Shown here piece after piece: positions 53,484 to 62,961 of a DNA stretch of 64,000 nucleotides. The stretch comes from Deltaproteobacteria bacterium (lineage in GTDB: Bacteria > Myxococcota_A > UBA796 > CAJQPC01). Location of the stretch: contig JADKFE010000036.1 in the NCBI GenBank assembly GCA_016717595.1, positions 1-64,000 of the forward strand. The letters are read 5' to 3'. The notes beneath the pieces are model-generated. The model made no database searches, was not told where the DNA came from, and worked only from the letters and a program-made list of their open reading frames with translations. The number at the start of each line of letters is the position of its first letter. The stretch's first letter is position 1. The position numbers and the translations under genes are program-made.

Positions 53484-53517
53484 TGCATGATCATGCAGAA
53501 CGGTGCATAAGTATGCG
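53484..53517. promoter_or_regulatory. Two ARG-box-like palindromes (candidate ArgR operator)
   Basis: TGCATGATCATGCA (53484-53497, perfect) and TGCATAAGTATGCG (53504-53517, core GCATA-AG-TATGC perfect), centre-to-centre 20 bp. ArgR operators are paired 18-bp palindromes about 21 bp apart. The start of the argA-like gene is 27 bp downstream. Confidence 0.5.
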
Positions 53518-53543
53518 TCCAATCCTGCCGCGAGACCCCTCGG

Positions 53544-54014
53544 ATGCTCCTCCTTCGTAAGCCCACTGTCCGTGACGTCCCCCGCATGATCGAGCTGATG
53601 GCGCCGGGTGTGCGCAACGAGGCGCTGCTCCCCCGCAGCGCCCGCGCCGTCGTCGAGCGCCTCCGTGACTACGTCGTCGTCGAGTCCCGCGGTGAGGTGG
53701 TCGGCCTCGCCTCGGTGAGCCTGCTGAGCGAAGATCTGGCGGAGGTCGGCGCGGTCGTGTGGCAAGACGCGGCCCAGCTTGGCCTGCTCCTCGACGCCGC
53801 CTTGGACGAGGCCCGGGCCTTGGGCGTGTCGCGGGCCTTCGTCATGGCCCCGGACGCCGCGCCGTATGAGGCGCTCGGCTTCACGCGCCAGCCCATCGTG
53901 AGCCTGCCCGAGAAACGAGATCACCAGTGTCTTCGCTGCGCGCGCCTCCCGCGCTGCCGTCAGCTCGCTTTGGTGAAGGAGCTTGAGGCGGTCGTGCGCG
54001 CCCAGGCCGCGTGA
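53544..54014 (+). CDS. argA: N-acetylglutamate synthase-like acetyltransferase
   Basis: 156 residues, a single GNAT domain. LRKPTVRDVPRMIELMAPG and LLPRSARAVVERLRDYVVVE are the start typical of short ArgA enzymes; AEVGAVVWQDAAQLGLLLDAALDEARALG holds the acetyl-CoA loop in a loosely kept form (QLGLLL in place of QGxGxG/A). A cysteine cluster at the end, HQCLRCARLPRC, follows LPEKRDH, as in the ArgA family of Actinobacteria and delta-proteobacteria. It would make N-acetylglutamate, first step of arginine synthesis. The paired palindromes upstream suggest repression by ArgR. The relaxed CoA loop leaves some doubt. Confidence 0.72.
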   Translation: MLLLRKPTVRDVPRMIELMAPGVRNEALLPRSARAVVERLRDYVVVESRGEVVGLASVSLLSEDLAEVGAVVWQDAAQLGLLLDAALDEARALGVSRAFVMAPDAAPYEALGFTRQPIVSLPEKRDHQCLRCARLPRCRQLALVKELEAVVRAQAA

Positions 54015-54092
54015 GCCCAGCCCGTCGGACAAAGCGGCTTTCCGGCGGCCCTGGCGCCTCATTCCTTGGGTGAATGGGCGCCACGGGTTAAG

Positions 54093-57000
54093 GTGAGCGT
54101 TCCGCAACGAGGCAACGCGCGCCCTGTGATCCCGAGCTTGGACCTGCCAGAGCTGATCGACGGGCGTTACCGCGTCGAGACCGTGTTGGGGCACGGGGGT
54201 ATGGGCGCGGTGCTCAAGGCCGTTGATCAGCTCATGGGCCGCGTCGTCGCGCTCAAGGTGCTCGATCTTCCCGGCGGGGTGAGTGAGCGAGGGCTCCTGC
54301 ATTTTCAGCAAGAGTTCGCCTCTCTGCGCCGCCTTAGGCACCCCAACGTGCCCGAGGTCTACGACTACGGCCAGGTTCGCCCGGGGGTGCCGTACTTCTC
54401 GATGGAGCTGGTGGACGGCGTCGACCTCACCCAGCTCTTGCCCCTGCCCCCGGCGCGCTACTACGAGATCTTCACCCAGCTCGCCTACGCCTTGGGGTTT
54501 GTTCACTCGCGCCGGGTGGTTCACCGCGACATCAAGGCCTCCAACGTCCGGGTGCAGCTCCGCGAAGATGGCCGGGTTGATCGGGTCATCCTCCTCGACT
54601 TTGGGCTGGTGAGCCCCTTCGACGCCGGCGGCGGGCGCATGTCCGGCACGCTGTCCCACCTGCCCCCCGAGGCGTTTCACGGCGGCGAGCGCGGCGTGCG
54701 CTCTGACCTCTACTCCTTGGGGGTCCTGATGTTTCAGGGCCTCACGGGCAACCTGCCCCGGCAGACGCGCACCCAAGGCGGCGCGTTGACCCGCACGTCG
54801 AGCACCTGGCTCGACCTCACCCCGATCAACTCGTACCCCGCGACGCTCACCCGGCTCATCCGCAGCCTCGTCGCGGCCTCGCCGTCGTTGCGCCCCAGCT
54901 CCGCCGACGCCATCGTCGAGGTGCTCGCGCGCCTCTCCGGCGCCAAGGCCGTGGAGCTCTCGGAAGAACAAAAGCGCAGCTACCTCGCCACCCCCGCCTT
55001 GGTGGGCCGGGCCCGCGAGCTGCAGGTCTTACGCGACGCCGAGGGCCGCGCCCGCGAGGGCCAGTCCGAGGTGGTGCTGCTCACGGCCACGGCGGGCTCG
55101 GGCAAGTCCAGGCTCCTCGAAGAGCTCGTGCTGGACGCCCAGGTCAGCGGCGCGTCGGTGTTTCGTGGCGCGGCCTCGCCCGGCGCCAGAATGCCCTTGG
55201 GCCCGGTGCTCGACGCCTTGGCCCCGGCCTTTCAGTCCGCCGCCGCCCGGCAAGACGCCGCGCTTCAAGAGGCCGCCCCGGCGCTCGTGCGGGTCTCCGA
55301 GCAGCTCAAGCGCCTCTTCCCCAACGTCGAGCCCGCCCCGAGCCTCGACGACAAAGACGCCGAGGTGCTCCGCCGCTTAGACGCCTTAGAGGCCTTCCTG
55401 CGGAGCCTCTGCCGCGATCAGATGGTGGTGTTGGTCATCGACGACCTCCACTGGGCCGACCGCCACACCATCGAGCTCTTTGAGCGGGTGCTGAGCCGCC
55501 GTGGACAGCGTGAGCCGCTGTTGTTGTTGGGCGGGGCGCGCAGCGATGAGCTCACCCAGGCGCCGAGCCTCTCCCGCCTGCTCGACGAGCACCCGCAGAT
55601 TGAGCTGAACCTCGGCCCCTTCGACAAACACGCCGTCCGCGACCTGCTCCAGCGCCAGTTCGCCATCGAGAACCCCAGCGAGGAGCTGATCTCCGTGCTC
55701 CTCGCCGAGACGGCGGGCAACCCGTACTTTCTCCATGAGCTGCTGCGCTTCTTGGTAGAGGACGGCCAGGTCTCTTATCGGCGGGGCCGCTGGGTCTTGC
55801 CCGAGCGCCTCGACGATCTGCGCCTGCCCTCGGCCTTGGTGGACAGGGTCTACACGCGCCTCGATCGGTGTCCCGCCGACTCAAAGGGCCTCGCCGAGCT
55901 GCTCGCCGTGGCCGGACGCCCGCTGGATCGCCTGCTCTTGCAGCGCGCGCTCTCCCCGGCCAGGCCCCTGGGTGAGCTGGTTCAGGATCTCCTCGATCAG
56001 GACATCGTCTCCCAAGATGACGACCTGGTCGGGCTCCAGCACGCCTTCATGGGGGTTCGTATCCGCCAGGGCGTCGGCGCGGATCGTGCCCGAGAGCTTC
56101 ATGGCCACCTCGCGGACGCTATGCGCGCCGTGCGGGACGCCGACGGCGCGGTGGTCAGCGGCGCCGAGCTTGGGCGTAACCTCATGCTCGCCGGGCGCGA
56201 TGACGAGGCCCTGCCTATCCTGATGGAGGCCGGAAAACGCGCCTTTGAGCTGCAAGCCCAAGAGGAGGCCGTGCAGATCCTCACCTGGGTAGACGAGCTG
56301 CTCACCGCCCAGCCCTATGTGCCCAACGGGGATCGTGACCAGAACGAGCTGCTGCTGCTCAACGTGCTGTTCACCGTAGACCCCATCGCCTGCGCGGCGC
56401 GTGGCCAGGCGATGAGCCGACGGCTGCTTCAGCTCGGCGTGCTGTCCCGGGTGCCCCAGTGGCGGCGGCGTTTGGGGCCCTTCGGTGTCACCCTCGCGGT
56501 GCTGGTCACCGGCGTGATGCTCGCCCGGGAGCACAAGTCGTTCAAGGTCCGCGACATCAAGGCGCTCTATGGGCGGCTGGTGCTCGCGGCGGTGCGGCGC
56601 ATCATCTCGATGGCCTGGATGGGCCAGTTCGGCCAAGCCATCGCCGAGTCGGAGTCCTTCGTGGCGCCGCTGGTGCCCAAGCTCGACTCCACGGCGGGGG
56701 CGCTCAACGACCTCTCGGTCTGCGTGCTGTACCCCCTTCAGGGCCGCCCGCGGGCGCTGCAGTCGCGGCTCGACCACGGGCTCGCCGTGCTCACCGGGCC
56801 CGCCGGGCGTGAGGTGGGCCCCTATGACCGCCACCAGGCGATCTACGGCGCCGTGCTCATCTCCATGGCGGCGATGGACGCCGCCCGAGGCCTGCCGCGC
56901 GCCCTCGATCGCCTCCGCGACCCGAACATGACCGGGAGCCGCTACCACACGCTGTTTCTTGACGCGTCAACGCTCCTCGCCGTGGCGATGCACCACGCCC

Positions 57001-59486
57001 GGCGGGGTGAGCTTCTGGCCTTAGAGCTTGAGATGACGCGGCTCCGCGGCATCCGCGTGACCTTGCGCCCCCAGACGATGGAGCTGATCAACCGCTGCTT
57101 GGCCTGGGCGTACATCGAGGCTGGGCTCTACGACCGCGCCCACCGCATCATCGACGAGATGCGGCACATCGGCCGCTTCTCCGACGCCGAGCGGGCCCTG
57201 TACACCGCCCGCTGTCCCGGCCCCGCCCAGCGCCGTCTTGAGCTGCTCGACGAGGCCCGGCGGCTGGCCATGGACCCAGAGGTCGACGCGCCGCTCTCGC
57301 TCCAGACCATCGACTGGGTGCTCGCCGACCTGCTCTTAGAGCTTGGGGAGCACCACCGCGCGCTGATGGCCGCGGAGCGCTCCTTGGAGTCGGCGAAGGC
57401 TGAAGACACCCGCAACGAGTACAACGAGCTCGTCGCCACCCGGACCATCGCCCACGCCCTGTTTAAGCTCGGTCGCCAGCGCGACGCCCTCGCCGCCGCA
57501 GAGCGCGCGGTGAAGCTCGCCAAGGCGCTTGAGAACCCGATCCAGCTCGGCCTCGCGCGGCTCAAGCTCGCCCAGGTGACCGCCTCAGACGACCCCAGCG
57601 CCGCCGAGGACCACCTCCAAGAGGCCGTCGGCATCTTTGAGAGCTTGGGGAACGACCACCTTGTGCGCCGGGCGCTCGCGCTCCAGGCCCAGGCGGGGCT
57701 AGCGTCGATGATCAGCTCCCGGATGAGCGCGCTGGGCGCCGCCGGAGACGCCCACGCCTTGACGCCGGAGCAGATCGCGCGCCTCACCTGGTCCTTGGAC
57801 ATCAACGAGGTCGCTGAGGCGGTGCTCATCCAGGCCGGTGAGCTCGTGCCTGTGAGCCGTCGGTGGCTGTGGCTCGCGGCCAGCGCAGACACCGCGGAGC
57901 TGCTCATCGGCCACGACGCCTCTGGCGGCGCGCTGAGCGTCGGCGTCGACATGCCCGCCGATGTACGCGCTGTGCTTAAAGACATCGAGCGTGTGGACAG
58001 CGTCGCGGTGCCGGGCAAAGAGTCTGGATGTTGGGTGTACCCCCTCGTGCGCCCGAGCCCGCCGGGCGGCGGCGCCGGTCGCAGCGCGCCCTTCGGCGCC
58101 GTGGTGCTGCACCCCGCCGCCAGCTCCCCCTTGACCACGGCCACGCTGCGGGAGATCGCGCCCCGCGTTCGATCCTTCTCCGGCTTCTTGTCAAACGCCG
58201 TGGAGCACGCGCGCCTCGCCCAGCGTGAGTACCGCCTGTCGATGGTAAACCAGCTCGCCCAGCTCCTCGCCTCGGTGCGCAGCCGCAACGACCTCGTCTG
58301 TCTGGTGCTCGACCGCCTGCTGGACGTCGTCGTCGCCGAGCGCGCGGCGCTCTTGCTCTTGGACGACCGCAGCGGTGAGCTTCGCCCCGAGCTTGGCCGC
58401 GACGCCCACCGCCGCCCGATCAGCATCGACGGCTTCGATCTGCCGGACGATCTGCTCACCCGCGTCATTGACTCCGGCGCCGTCATCCACCTTGAGCGGG
58501 AGCCCACCCGGCTGCGTGGGGGCGAGAACGGCCCCTGTCACGCCGTTGTGGTGCCCTTGCGCTCCTTGCTCCCCGAGCTTGAGGGCCGCCCTGAGGAGGT
58601 TCGTCGCCGCCAAGAGGCCGTGATGGCGATGAGCGTGCCCGAGCTGACGACCATCGCGCACTCCGAGTCCATCGGACAGATCGTCGGCGTCGTGTACTTG
58701 GAGACCGACACCCAAGGCGACTCCGTGCAGGGCATGGACCCCCAGCTCGTGACCATGTTGGCGTCTCAGGCGGGCTTCGCCATCGACATCGCGCGGCTGG
58801 ACCGCCAGCTTGAGCAAGAGATCCGCGAACAAGAGGCGCTCAAGGGCCAGCAGCGCCAGCTTCAGCGTTACCTCTCCAAAGAGGTGGCCGCCGCGGTCAT
58901 GTCCGACCCCGACCTCGCCATCTTGGGCGCCCGCAAGATGAAGGTGACCTTGCTGTTCACCGACGTGCGCGGCTTCACCCAGTGGTCGGCGTCGATGCCC
59001 TCCAACGTCGTCGTCGACACCCTCAACCAGATCTTCTCGCTCATCACGCCGATCCTGTTCAAGCACGGCGGCACCCTCGACAAGTACCTGGGCGACGGCC
59101 TCATGGCGATCTTTGGCGCGCCGGTAGAGTCCCCAGACCACGCCCTGTCCGCCGTGCTCGCCGCCCGGGAGATGCAGGAGGTGATGACCTCGTGGCTCCA
59201 AGGCATGGAGCGCCAAGGCACCCGCATCCCGGGCATGGGCCTGGGCATCAACACCGGCGAGGTCTCCGTGGGAAACGTCGGCAGCGAAGACCGTATGGAG
59301 TACACCGCCATCGGCGACGTGGTAAACATCGCCTCGCGCATCTGCGGCGTGGCTGGCCCCGGCCAGGTGCTCATCTCCGAGTCCACCTTGGCGGCGATGC
59401 CCATCGGCGCCTTCTTGACCCGCCGCCTAGAGCTGACCCATGTGAAGGGGCGGCAGGATCCCATCCAGCTCTTTGAGGTCTTGTGA
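54093..59486 (+). CDS. Giant Ser/Thr kinase - AAA ATPase - TPR - GAF - adenylate/guanylate cyclase protein
   Basis: About 1797 residues. The start is uncertain (GTG at 54093; open to 54066). Kinase (about 25-290) with all key residues: GHGGMGAV, VVALKVLD, HRDIKASN and LLDFGLV. Next an AAA/STAND-type ATPase: Walker A TATAGSGKS (about 333), Walker B VLVIDDLHWAD. A helical TPR region (about 600-1230), then a GAF-like domain (about 1395-1560; RNDLVCLVLDRLL) and a C-terminal class III cyclase (about 1605-1780): metal Asp in LLFTDVRGFT and LGDGLMAIFG, base-selecting Lys in DKYLGDG, Asp in YTAIGDVVN and the NIASR transition-state pair. All look active. It could phosphorylate and also make cyclic nucleotide in response to one input. 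It overlaps the KAS III gene by 4 bp. Confidence 0.93.
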   Translation: MSVPQRGNARPVIPSLDLPELIDGRYRVETVLGHGGMGAVLKAVDQLMGRVVALKVLDLPGGVSERGLLHFQQEFASLRRLRHPNVPEVYDYGQVRPGVPYFSMELVDGVDLTQLLPLPPARYYEIFTQLAYALGFVHSRRVVHRDIKASNVRVQLREDGRVDRVILLDFGLVSPFDAGGGRMSGTLSHLPPEAFHGGERGVRSDLYSLGVLMFQGLTGNLPRQTRTQGGALTRTSSTWLDLTPINSYPATLTRLIRSLVAASPSLRPSSADAIVEVLARLSGAKAVELSEEQKRSYLATPALVGRARELQVLRDAEGRAREGQSEVVLLTATAGSGKSRLLEELVLDAQVSGASVFRGAASPGARMPLGPVLDALAPAFQSAAARQDAALQEAAPALVRVSEQLKRLFPNVEPAPSLDDKDAEVLRRLDALEAFLRSLCRDQMVVLVIDDLHWADRHTIELFERVLSRRGQREPLLLLGGARSDELTQAPSLSRLLDEHPQIELNLGPFDKHAVRDLLQRQFAIENPSEELISVLLAETAGNPYFLHELLRFLVEDGQVSYRRGRWVLPERLDDLRLPSALVDRVYTRLDRCPADSKGLAELLAVAGRPLDRLLLQRALSPARPLGELVQDLLDQDIVSQDDDLVGLQHAFMGVRIRQGVGADRARELHGHLADAMRAVRDADGAVVSGAELGRNLMLAGRDDEALPILMEAGKRAFELQAQEEAVQILTWVDELLTAQPYVPNGDRDQNELLLLNVLFTVDPIACAARGQAMSRRLLQLGVLSRVPQWRRRLGPFGVTLAVLVTGVMLAREHKSFKVRDIKALYGRLVLAAVRRIISMAWMGQFGQAIAESESFVAPLVPKLDSTAGALNDLSVCVLYPLQGRPRALQSRLDHGLAVLTGPAGREVGPYDRHQAIYGAVLISMAAMDAARGLPRALDRLRDPNMTGSRYHTLFLDASTLLAVAMHHARRGELLALELEMTRLRGIRVTLRPQTMELINRCLAWAYIEAGLYDRAHRIIDEMRHIGRFSDAERALYTARCPGPAQRRLELLDEARRLAMDPEVDAPLSLQTIDWVLADLLLELGEHHRALMAAERSLESAKAEDTRNEYNELVATRTIAHALFKLGRQRDALAAAERAVKLAKALENPIQLGLARLKLAQVTASDDPSAAEDHLQEAVGIFESLGNDHLVRRALALQAQAGLASMISSRMSALGAAGDAHALTPEQIARLTWSLDINEVAEAVLIQAGELVPVSRRWLWLAASADTAELLIGHDASGGALSVGVDMPADVRAVLKDIERVDSVAVPGKESGCWVYPLVRPSPPGGGAGRSAPFGAVVLHPAASSPLTTATLREIAPRVRSFSGFLSNAVEHARLAQREYRLSMVNQLAQLLASVRSRNDLVCLVLDRLLDVVVAERAALLLLDDRSGELRPELGRDAHRRPISIDGFDLPDDLLTRVIDSGAVIHLEREPTRLRGGENGPCHAVVVPLRSLLPELEGRPEEVRRRQEAVMAMSVPELTTIAHSESIGQIVGVVYLETDTQGDSVQGMDPQLVTMLASQAGFAIDIARLDRQLEQEIREQEALKGQQRQLQRYLSKEVAAAVMSDPDLAILGARKMKVTLLFTDVRGFTQWSASMPSNVVVDTLNQIFSLITPILFKHGGTLDKYLGDGLMAIFGAPVESPDHALSAVLAAREMQEVMTSWLQGMERQGTRIPGMGLGINTGEVSVGNVGSEDRMEYTAIGDVVNIASRICGVAGPGQVLISESTLAAMPIGAFLTRRLELTHVKGRQDPIQLFEVL

Positions 59487-60464
59487 GCGCGCTCCCGATG
59501 CGGGTGCTCGGCACCAGCGTTTACCACCCCGGCGAGGCCGTCTCCAACCACGACTGGCTGGCCCGGAGCCCCGGTCTCGTCACGCCGGAGAACGTTCAGG
59601 CGGTCACGGGCATCGTGAGCCGTCACGTCGCGGGGCCCGACGAGACCGTCGCGTCGATGGCCTTTGAGGCCGCCCGGGGCGCCTTGGCGCAGGCGGGCCT
59701 TCCGGCCGGGGCCCTCGGTCGGGTGATCCTCACCTGCTCCCACGGCGGCGATCGGCGCGGGCCCGGCCACGGTGAACGTCGTCATGGACCTCCTCGGCGC
59801 CACCTGCGGGGCCTTTGATCTCAACAACGGCTGCCACGGCTTCCTCAGCGCCCTCGACGTCGGCGCGCGTTTTGTCGCCACGGGTGAAGGCCCCGTGCTC
59901 ATCGTGGCCTCGGAGCTCATCACCCGAGACCTCCTGAATCCCGAGGATCGTCGAACCTTTCCGCTGTTTGGCGACGGCGCGGCGGCGGTCGTGATCGGCC
60001 CCCCGAACGGTCGGGGCGCGCTCTTGTCGTCGATCCACCGCCAGCGTGGGGATCTGATGCAGTGGATCTACACGCCCTCGGCGAGCGACCCCCATGAGCC
60101 CAAGAACCGCGCTCATTTCACGACGAACGGCCAGCTCATCCGCTCACTCGTCGAGGAGATGCTGCCCCAGGACGTCGACGCGGCGTTGGAGGAGGCCGGG
60201 CTCACCATGGCGCAGATGGACTGGGTGGCCCCGCACCAGCCGAACGCGGTGTGGTTAGAGCGGCTGATCGTTCGACTCAACCTGCCCTCTGCCCGGGTGC
60301 CTCGGGTGGTTCATCGCACAGCGAACGTGCCGAGCGCGATGGTGCCGTTCGGGCTGCACGAGCTGCTCCACCGGGCTGAGGGGCCCAAGTCGGGCGACCA
60401 CGTCTTGATGATGGCCATCGGCGCGGGCGTGGCCTATGGCGCGGCGGTCCTGCGTGTGGATTAG
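59483..60464 (+). CDS. 3-oxoacyl-ACP synthase III (FabH)-like ketosynthase, with an apparent 1-base frameshift near 59753
   Basis: About 326 residues. The GTG at 59483 overlaps the preceding stop (GTGA); an ATG at 59498 is an alternative. The first frame gives MRVLGTSVYHPG, AVTGIVSRHVA and VILTCSHGG; the second, joined at about 59753 by removing one base from GGCGGCGATCGG, continues IGAGPATVNVVMDLLG, active Cys in FDLNNGCHGFLSAL, His in VAPHQPNAVW and Asn in HRTANVPSAM. The Cys-His-Asn triad is intact. Such enzymes start fatty-acid synthesis or act in specialised lipids, quinolones and other secondary products. The next genes (acyltransferase, SDR) suggest the latter. Confidence 0.83.
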
Positions 60465-60504
60465 CGGCCCGGGCGACGGCGCGCCGGGACAAGGCCCCGG
60501 CGGT

Positions 60505-61242
60505 GTGGACCCGGCGCTCTTTGACCGGGTGATGCCGTTCTTTGATCGCGTCGCGAGGCGCCATGATCACCACGTCTTGGGCTTAGAGCGTGTCCCCGAC
60601 GGCCCCTGCCTGCTCGTCGGGTACCACGGGCGCCCGGCCATCGACGCCTTCTTGTTGGCGATGACGCTCTACCGGCGCCGCGGGCGCGCGGTGCGCGGCG
60701 TCTCCCACGCGATGTGGTTTGGGGTGCCGGGCGTCGCGGGCCTGTGCCGCGGTCTCGGACTCGTGAGCGGTGAGGAGGCGGGTGTTGGCGCGCTGCTCGG
60801 CGCCGGAGAGCCGCTCTTGGTCCTGCCCGGGGGCAGCCGTGAGTGTTTTCGATCGAGCCGTGTGCGCTACACGCTCGACTGGGGACAACGCCAAGGCTAC
60901 GCGCGCCTCGCGGTGCGAAACAATCTGCCGATCGTGCTCTTCGCCAGCGAAGGCGCGGACGATCTCTACCAGGTGATCGGCGACGGGTATCGGCTCTCCA
61001 AGCGCCTCACGGGCACCGATCTGCTCCCGATCTGCTTGCCGTTGGGAAGCCACAGCCTGCCCTTCGGTCCTTCAAAGAGGGTGAAGCTGACCACACGGCT
61101 CTTGGGGCCGATCCTGCCCGATCTCTCCGCGGCGGACCCAGTCAGCGCCCTCGATGAGTCGGTTCGTGCGGGGATCAACACCTTGCTCAAGCCGTTGAGG
61201 GAAGGGGAGAATCCCGGCCCGCGGGGGCTGCCGTGGGCCTGA
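60505..61242 (+). CDS. TMEM68/DAGAT-like membrane-bound O-acyltransferase relative (PlsC fold)
   Basis: About 245 residues from a GTG at 60505; an earlier GTG at 60454 is in frame but overlaps the KAS gene. YHGRPAIDAF is the His-Asp motif in the H-x5-D form that distinguishes the TMEM68/DAGAT-like lysophospholipid acyltransferases from PlsC (H-x4-D). LLVLPGGSRE is the next block, and GDGYRLSKRL and LPLGSHSLPFGP follow. It probably acylates a glycerol or other alcohol from acyl-CoA or acyl-ACP on the membrane surface. It lies directly after the KAS III gene. Confidence 0.78.
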   Translation: MDPALFDRVMPFFDRVARRHDHHVLGLERVPDGPCLLVGYHGRPAIDAFLLAMTLYRRRGRAVRGVSHAMWFGVPGVAGLCRGLGLVSGEEAGVGALLGAGEPLLVLPGGSRECFRSSRVRYTLDWGQRQGYARLAVRNNLPIVLFASEGADDLYQVIGDGYRLSKRLTGTDLLPICLPLGSHSLPFGPSKRVKLTTRLLGPILPDLSAADPVSALDESVRAGINTLLKPLREGENPGPRGLPWA

Positions 61243-61310
61243 GGTCGACCTGCCCGATGGTGATTGGCCCTGAGGTTGGTTATGGGAGCCTATCTTCGCT
61301 TGGAGTCGTC

Positions 61311-62121
61311 GTGAGTGAGCGTCCCTGGGTGTTGGTGTTGGGCTGTACCGTCGGAGCGGGGGGCGCGATCTGTCGGCGCTTTCTCGAGACGTCTCGCGCC
61401 AACATCATCGGCGTACATCGTGGGAATTATCCAGAGGAGGCCGCGGCGCTCATGGCCATCGCCGAGGCGACCGGGACACGCTGCGTGCTCCTCGTCGGCG
61501 ACGCTGGGCGCCTGGACAACATCGCCGGGCTCACGGAGCAGGTCACGGCGATCCTCAACGGGGATCAGCTCGACATGGTCGTTCACTCCTGCGCCGATGG
61601 ATCTTCAGGCCTCGTCGTCTGTGACGATCCCAAGATCCAGCTTCACCCCAAGCAGGTGCTCAAGACCTTCGAGATCATGGCGCACTCGTTCTTGTTCTGG
61701 GGGCAGGCCTTGGTCAACGCCGGGCTCATGCGCCGGGGTGGGCAGCTCCTCGCGCTGCCGAACACCATGGACGAGGTCGTCGCCCGGGGCTTCTGCGCCA
61801 TCGGGGCGTCAAAAGCGGCGTTGGTGGCGTACATCAAGTACATGGCCAACGAGCTCGGTCGGCTCGGGCGTGCGCACCAACGGCCTACGTTTCGGCGCGA
61901 CGCCCACCGCCGCGTTTCAGCGGATGCCGACCCATGAGGCCACCCTCGCCGCCATCGTCGACACCAACCCCATGGGCCGCCACACCACCGTTGAGGACGT
62001 CGCGGACTTTGTCGAGCTGCTCCTCGACCCCCGCGCCGCGTGGCTTAACGGCGCCGTGATCGACTTCGACGGCGGCGAACACTTCACCTTGGGCGACCGC
62101 CTGTTCGGACTCAAGCCGTGA
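61311..62121 (+). CDS. Short-chain dehydrogenase/reductase (enoyl-ACP reductase-like), with an apparent 1-base frameshift near 61869
   Basis: About 269 residues from the GTG at 61311 (TTGGAG nearby). The NAD loop is divergent: VLGCTVGAGGAICRRF in place of TGxxxGxG. Catalytic Tyr/Lys is not in the classic YxxxK form; SKAALVAYIKYMANELG has the Lys at the FabI-type spacing (Y-x6-K is broader). After GRLG the frame changes (one extra G in CTCGGGCG, about 61869) and goes on VRTNGLRFGATPTAAF, ATLAAIVDTNPMGR and LNGAVIDFDGGEH, the substrate and end part of an enoyl-reductase-like SDR. It may reduce an intermediate of the KAS III product. The stop overlaps the convergent methyltransferase by 11 bp. 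Confidence 0.77.
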
Positions 62122-62905
62122 GGCGTTTGCGGCAGCTCAAGGCGTAATAGAAGCGGGAGATCTGCTGCACCGTGACGTGCTCGGCGCTCGGGGGCATGAG
62201 GTGCGCGGGGGCCCGCGGGTCGGGGTCGTACCAGGTGAGCAGGTCAAAGGTGAGCTGGTGCAGCGGTGAGTGGGCGCGGGCCGGATCAAGCTGCTCGTCG
62301 ACGAAGAGCACCGGGCTGCCGGGCCGCACCACACGCAGGGCCTCGGCGAGCGCCTGGCGTTTGTCGTGGAAGTTGTTCACGCCGCCGACGTGGATCAGGC
62401 CATCAAAGGTGTCGTCCGCGAAGGGTAAGTGGTGCGCGTCGGCGAAGGCGAGCCAGGCCTCCACCCCAGCCCGCGCCAAGTTCTGAACACACTCCCGCAT
62501 CATGCCCGGGGAGAGGTCGACGCCGACCAGGGCCGCGTCCGGGTAACGCCTTGCGAGGCGCAGGAGCTCCTGGCCCGTGCCGCAGCCCAGATCGAGGAGC
62601 AGGCCGTCGGGCTTGGGATGAAACCGGTCGAGGATCGCCTCGCGCAGCGTCGGCTCGTCAAAGCCGTCCAGAGGCCCAAGGAGGAGCCTCACCGCAGGAT
62701 CGTGGAGCTTGCCGCTGACGTTGTAGATCGCGCGTAGCAGGCGGTCAGTTCCGCGCACCTCGGCCTCGGTGTACAGCGCCGGGAGCCCAAGTCGTTGGCC
62801 ATATCGCGCCCCGCAGGCGCCACAGCGGTCGAGAGCGGGCATCCCGGCGCCACACTTGGGGCAGCGGATGGCGGGGACGGTCAGTCGGCGGTGGCGGTTG
62901 GTCAT
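62111..62905 (-). CDS. SAM-dependent methyltransferase with N-terminal zinc ribbon
   Basis: 264 residues. Residues 13-32 have CPKCG and CGACG, a zinc ribbon; then LGLPALYTEAEV. The SAM fold starts with LLLDLGCGTGQELLRLA (motif I), VGVDLSPGMM (motif post I) and LPFADDTFDGLIHVGGVNNF (motif II/III). The zinc-ribbon plus methyltransferase head is that of RlmA/UbiE-like proteins. It is divergent from the aldolase (56 bp) and convergent with the SDR. It may methylate the same product; target unknown. Confidence 0.83.
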   Translation of the reverse strand: MTNRHRRLTVPAIRCPKCGAGMPALDRCGACGARYGQRLGLPALYTEAEVRGTDRLLRAIYNVSGKLHDPAVRLLLGPLDGFDEPTLREAILDRFHPKPDGLLLDLGCGTGQELLRLARRYPDAALVGVDLSPGMMRECVQNLARAGVEAWLAFADAHHLPFADDTFDGLIHVGGVNNFHDKRQALAEALRVVRPGSPVLFVDEQLDPARAHSPLHQLTFDLLTWYDPDPRAPAHLMPPSAEHVTVQQISRFYYALSCRKRLTA

Positions 62906-62961
62906 GGCCTGCTATAAGTTTGGGGTCGCCGACGAAGGACGTCGGGCGCAGGAGGGTTCCG

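Noticed and set aside
53463..54971. 502-codon minus-strand open frame
   Set aside because: Covers argA-like and kinase genes on the opposite strand and is His/Arg/Gly-rich.
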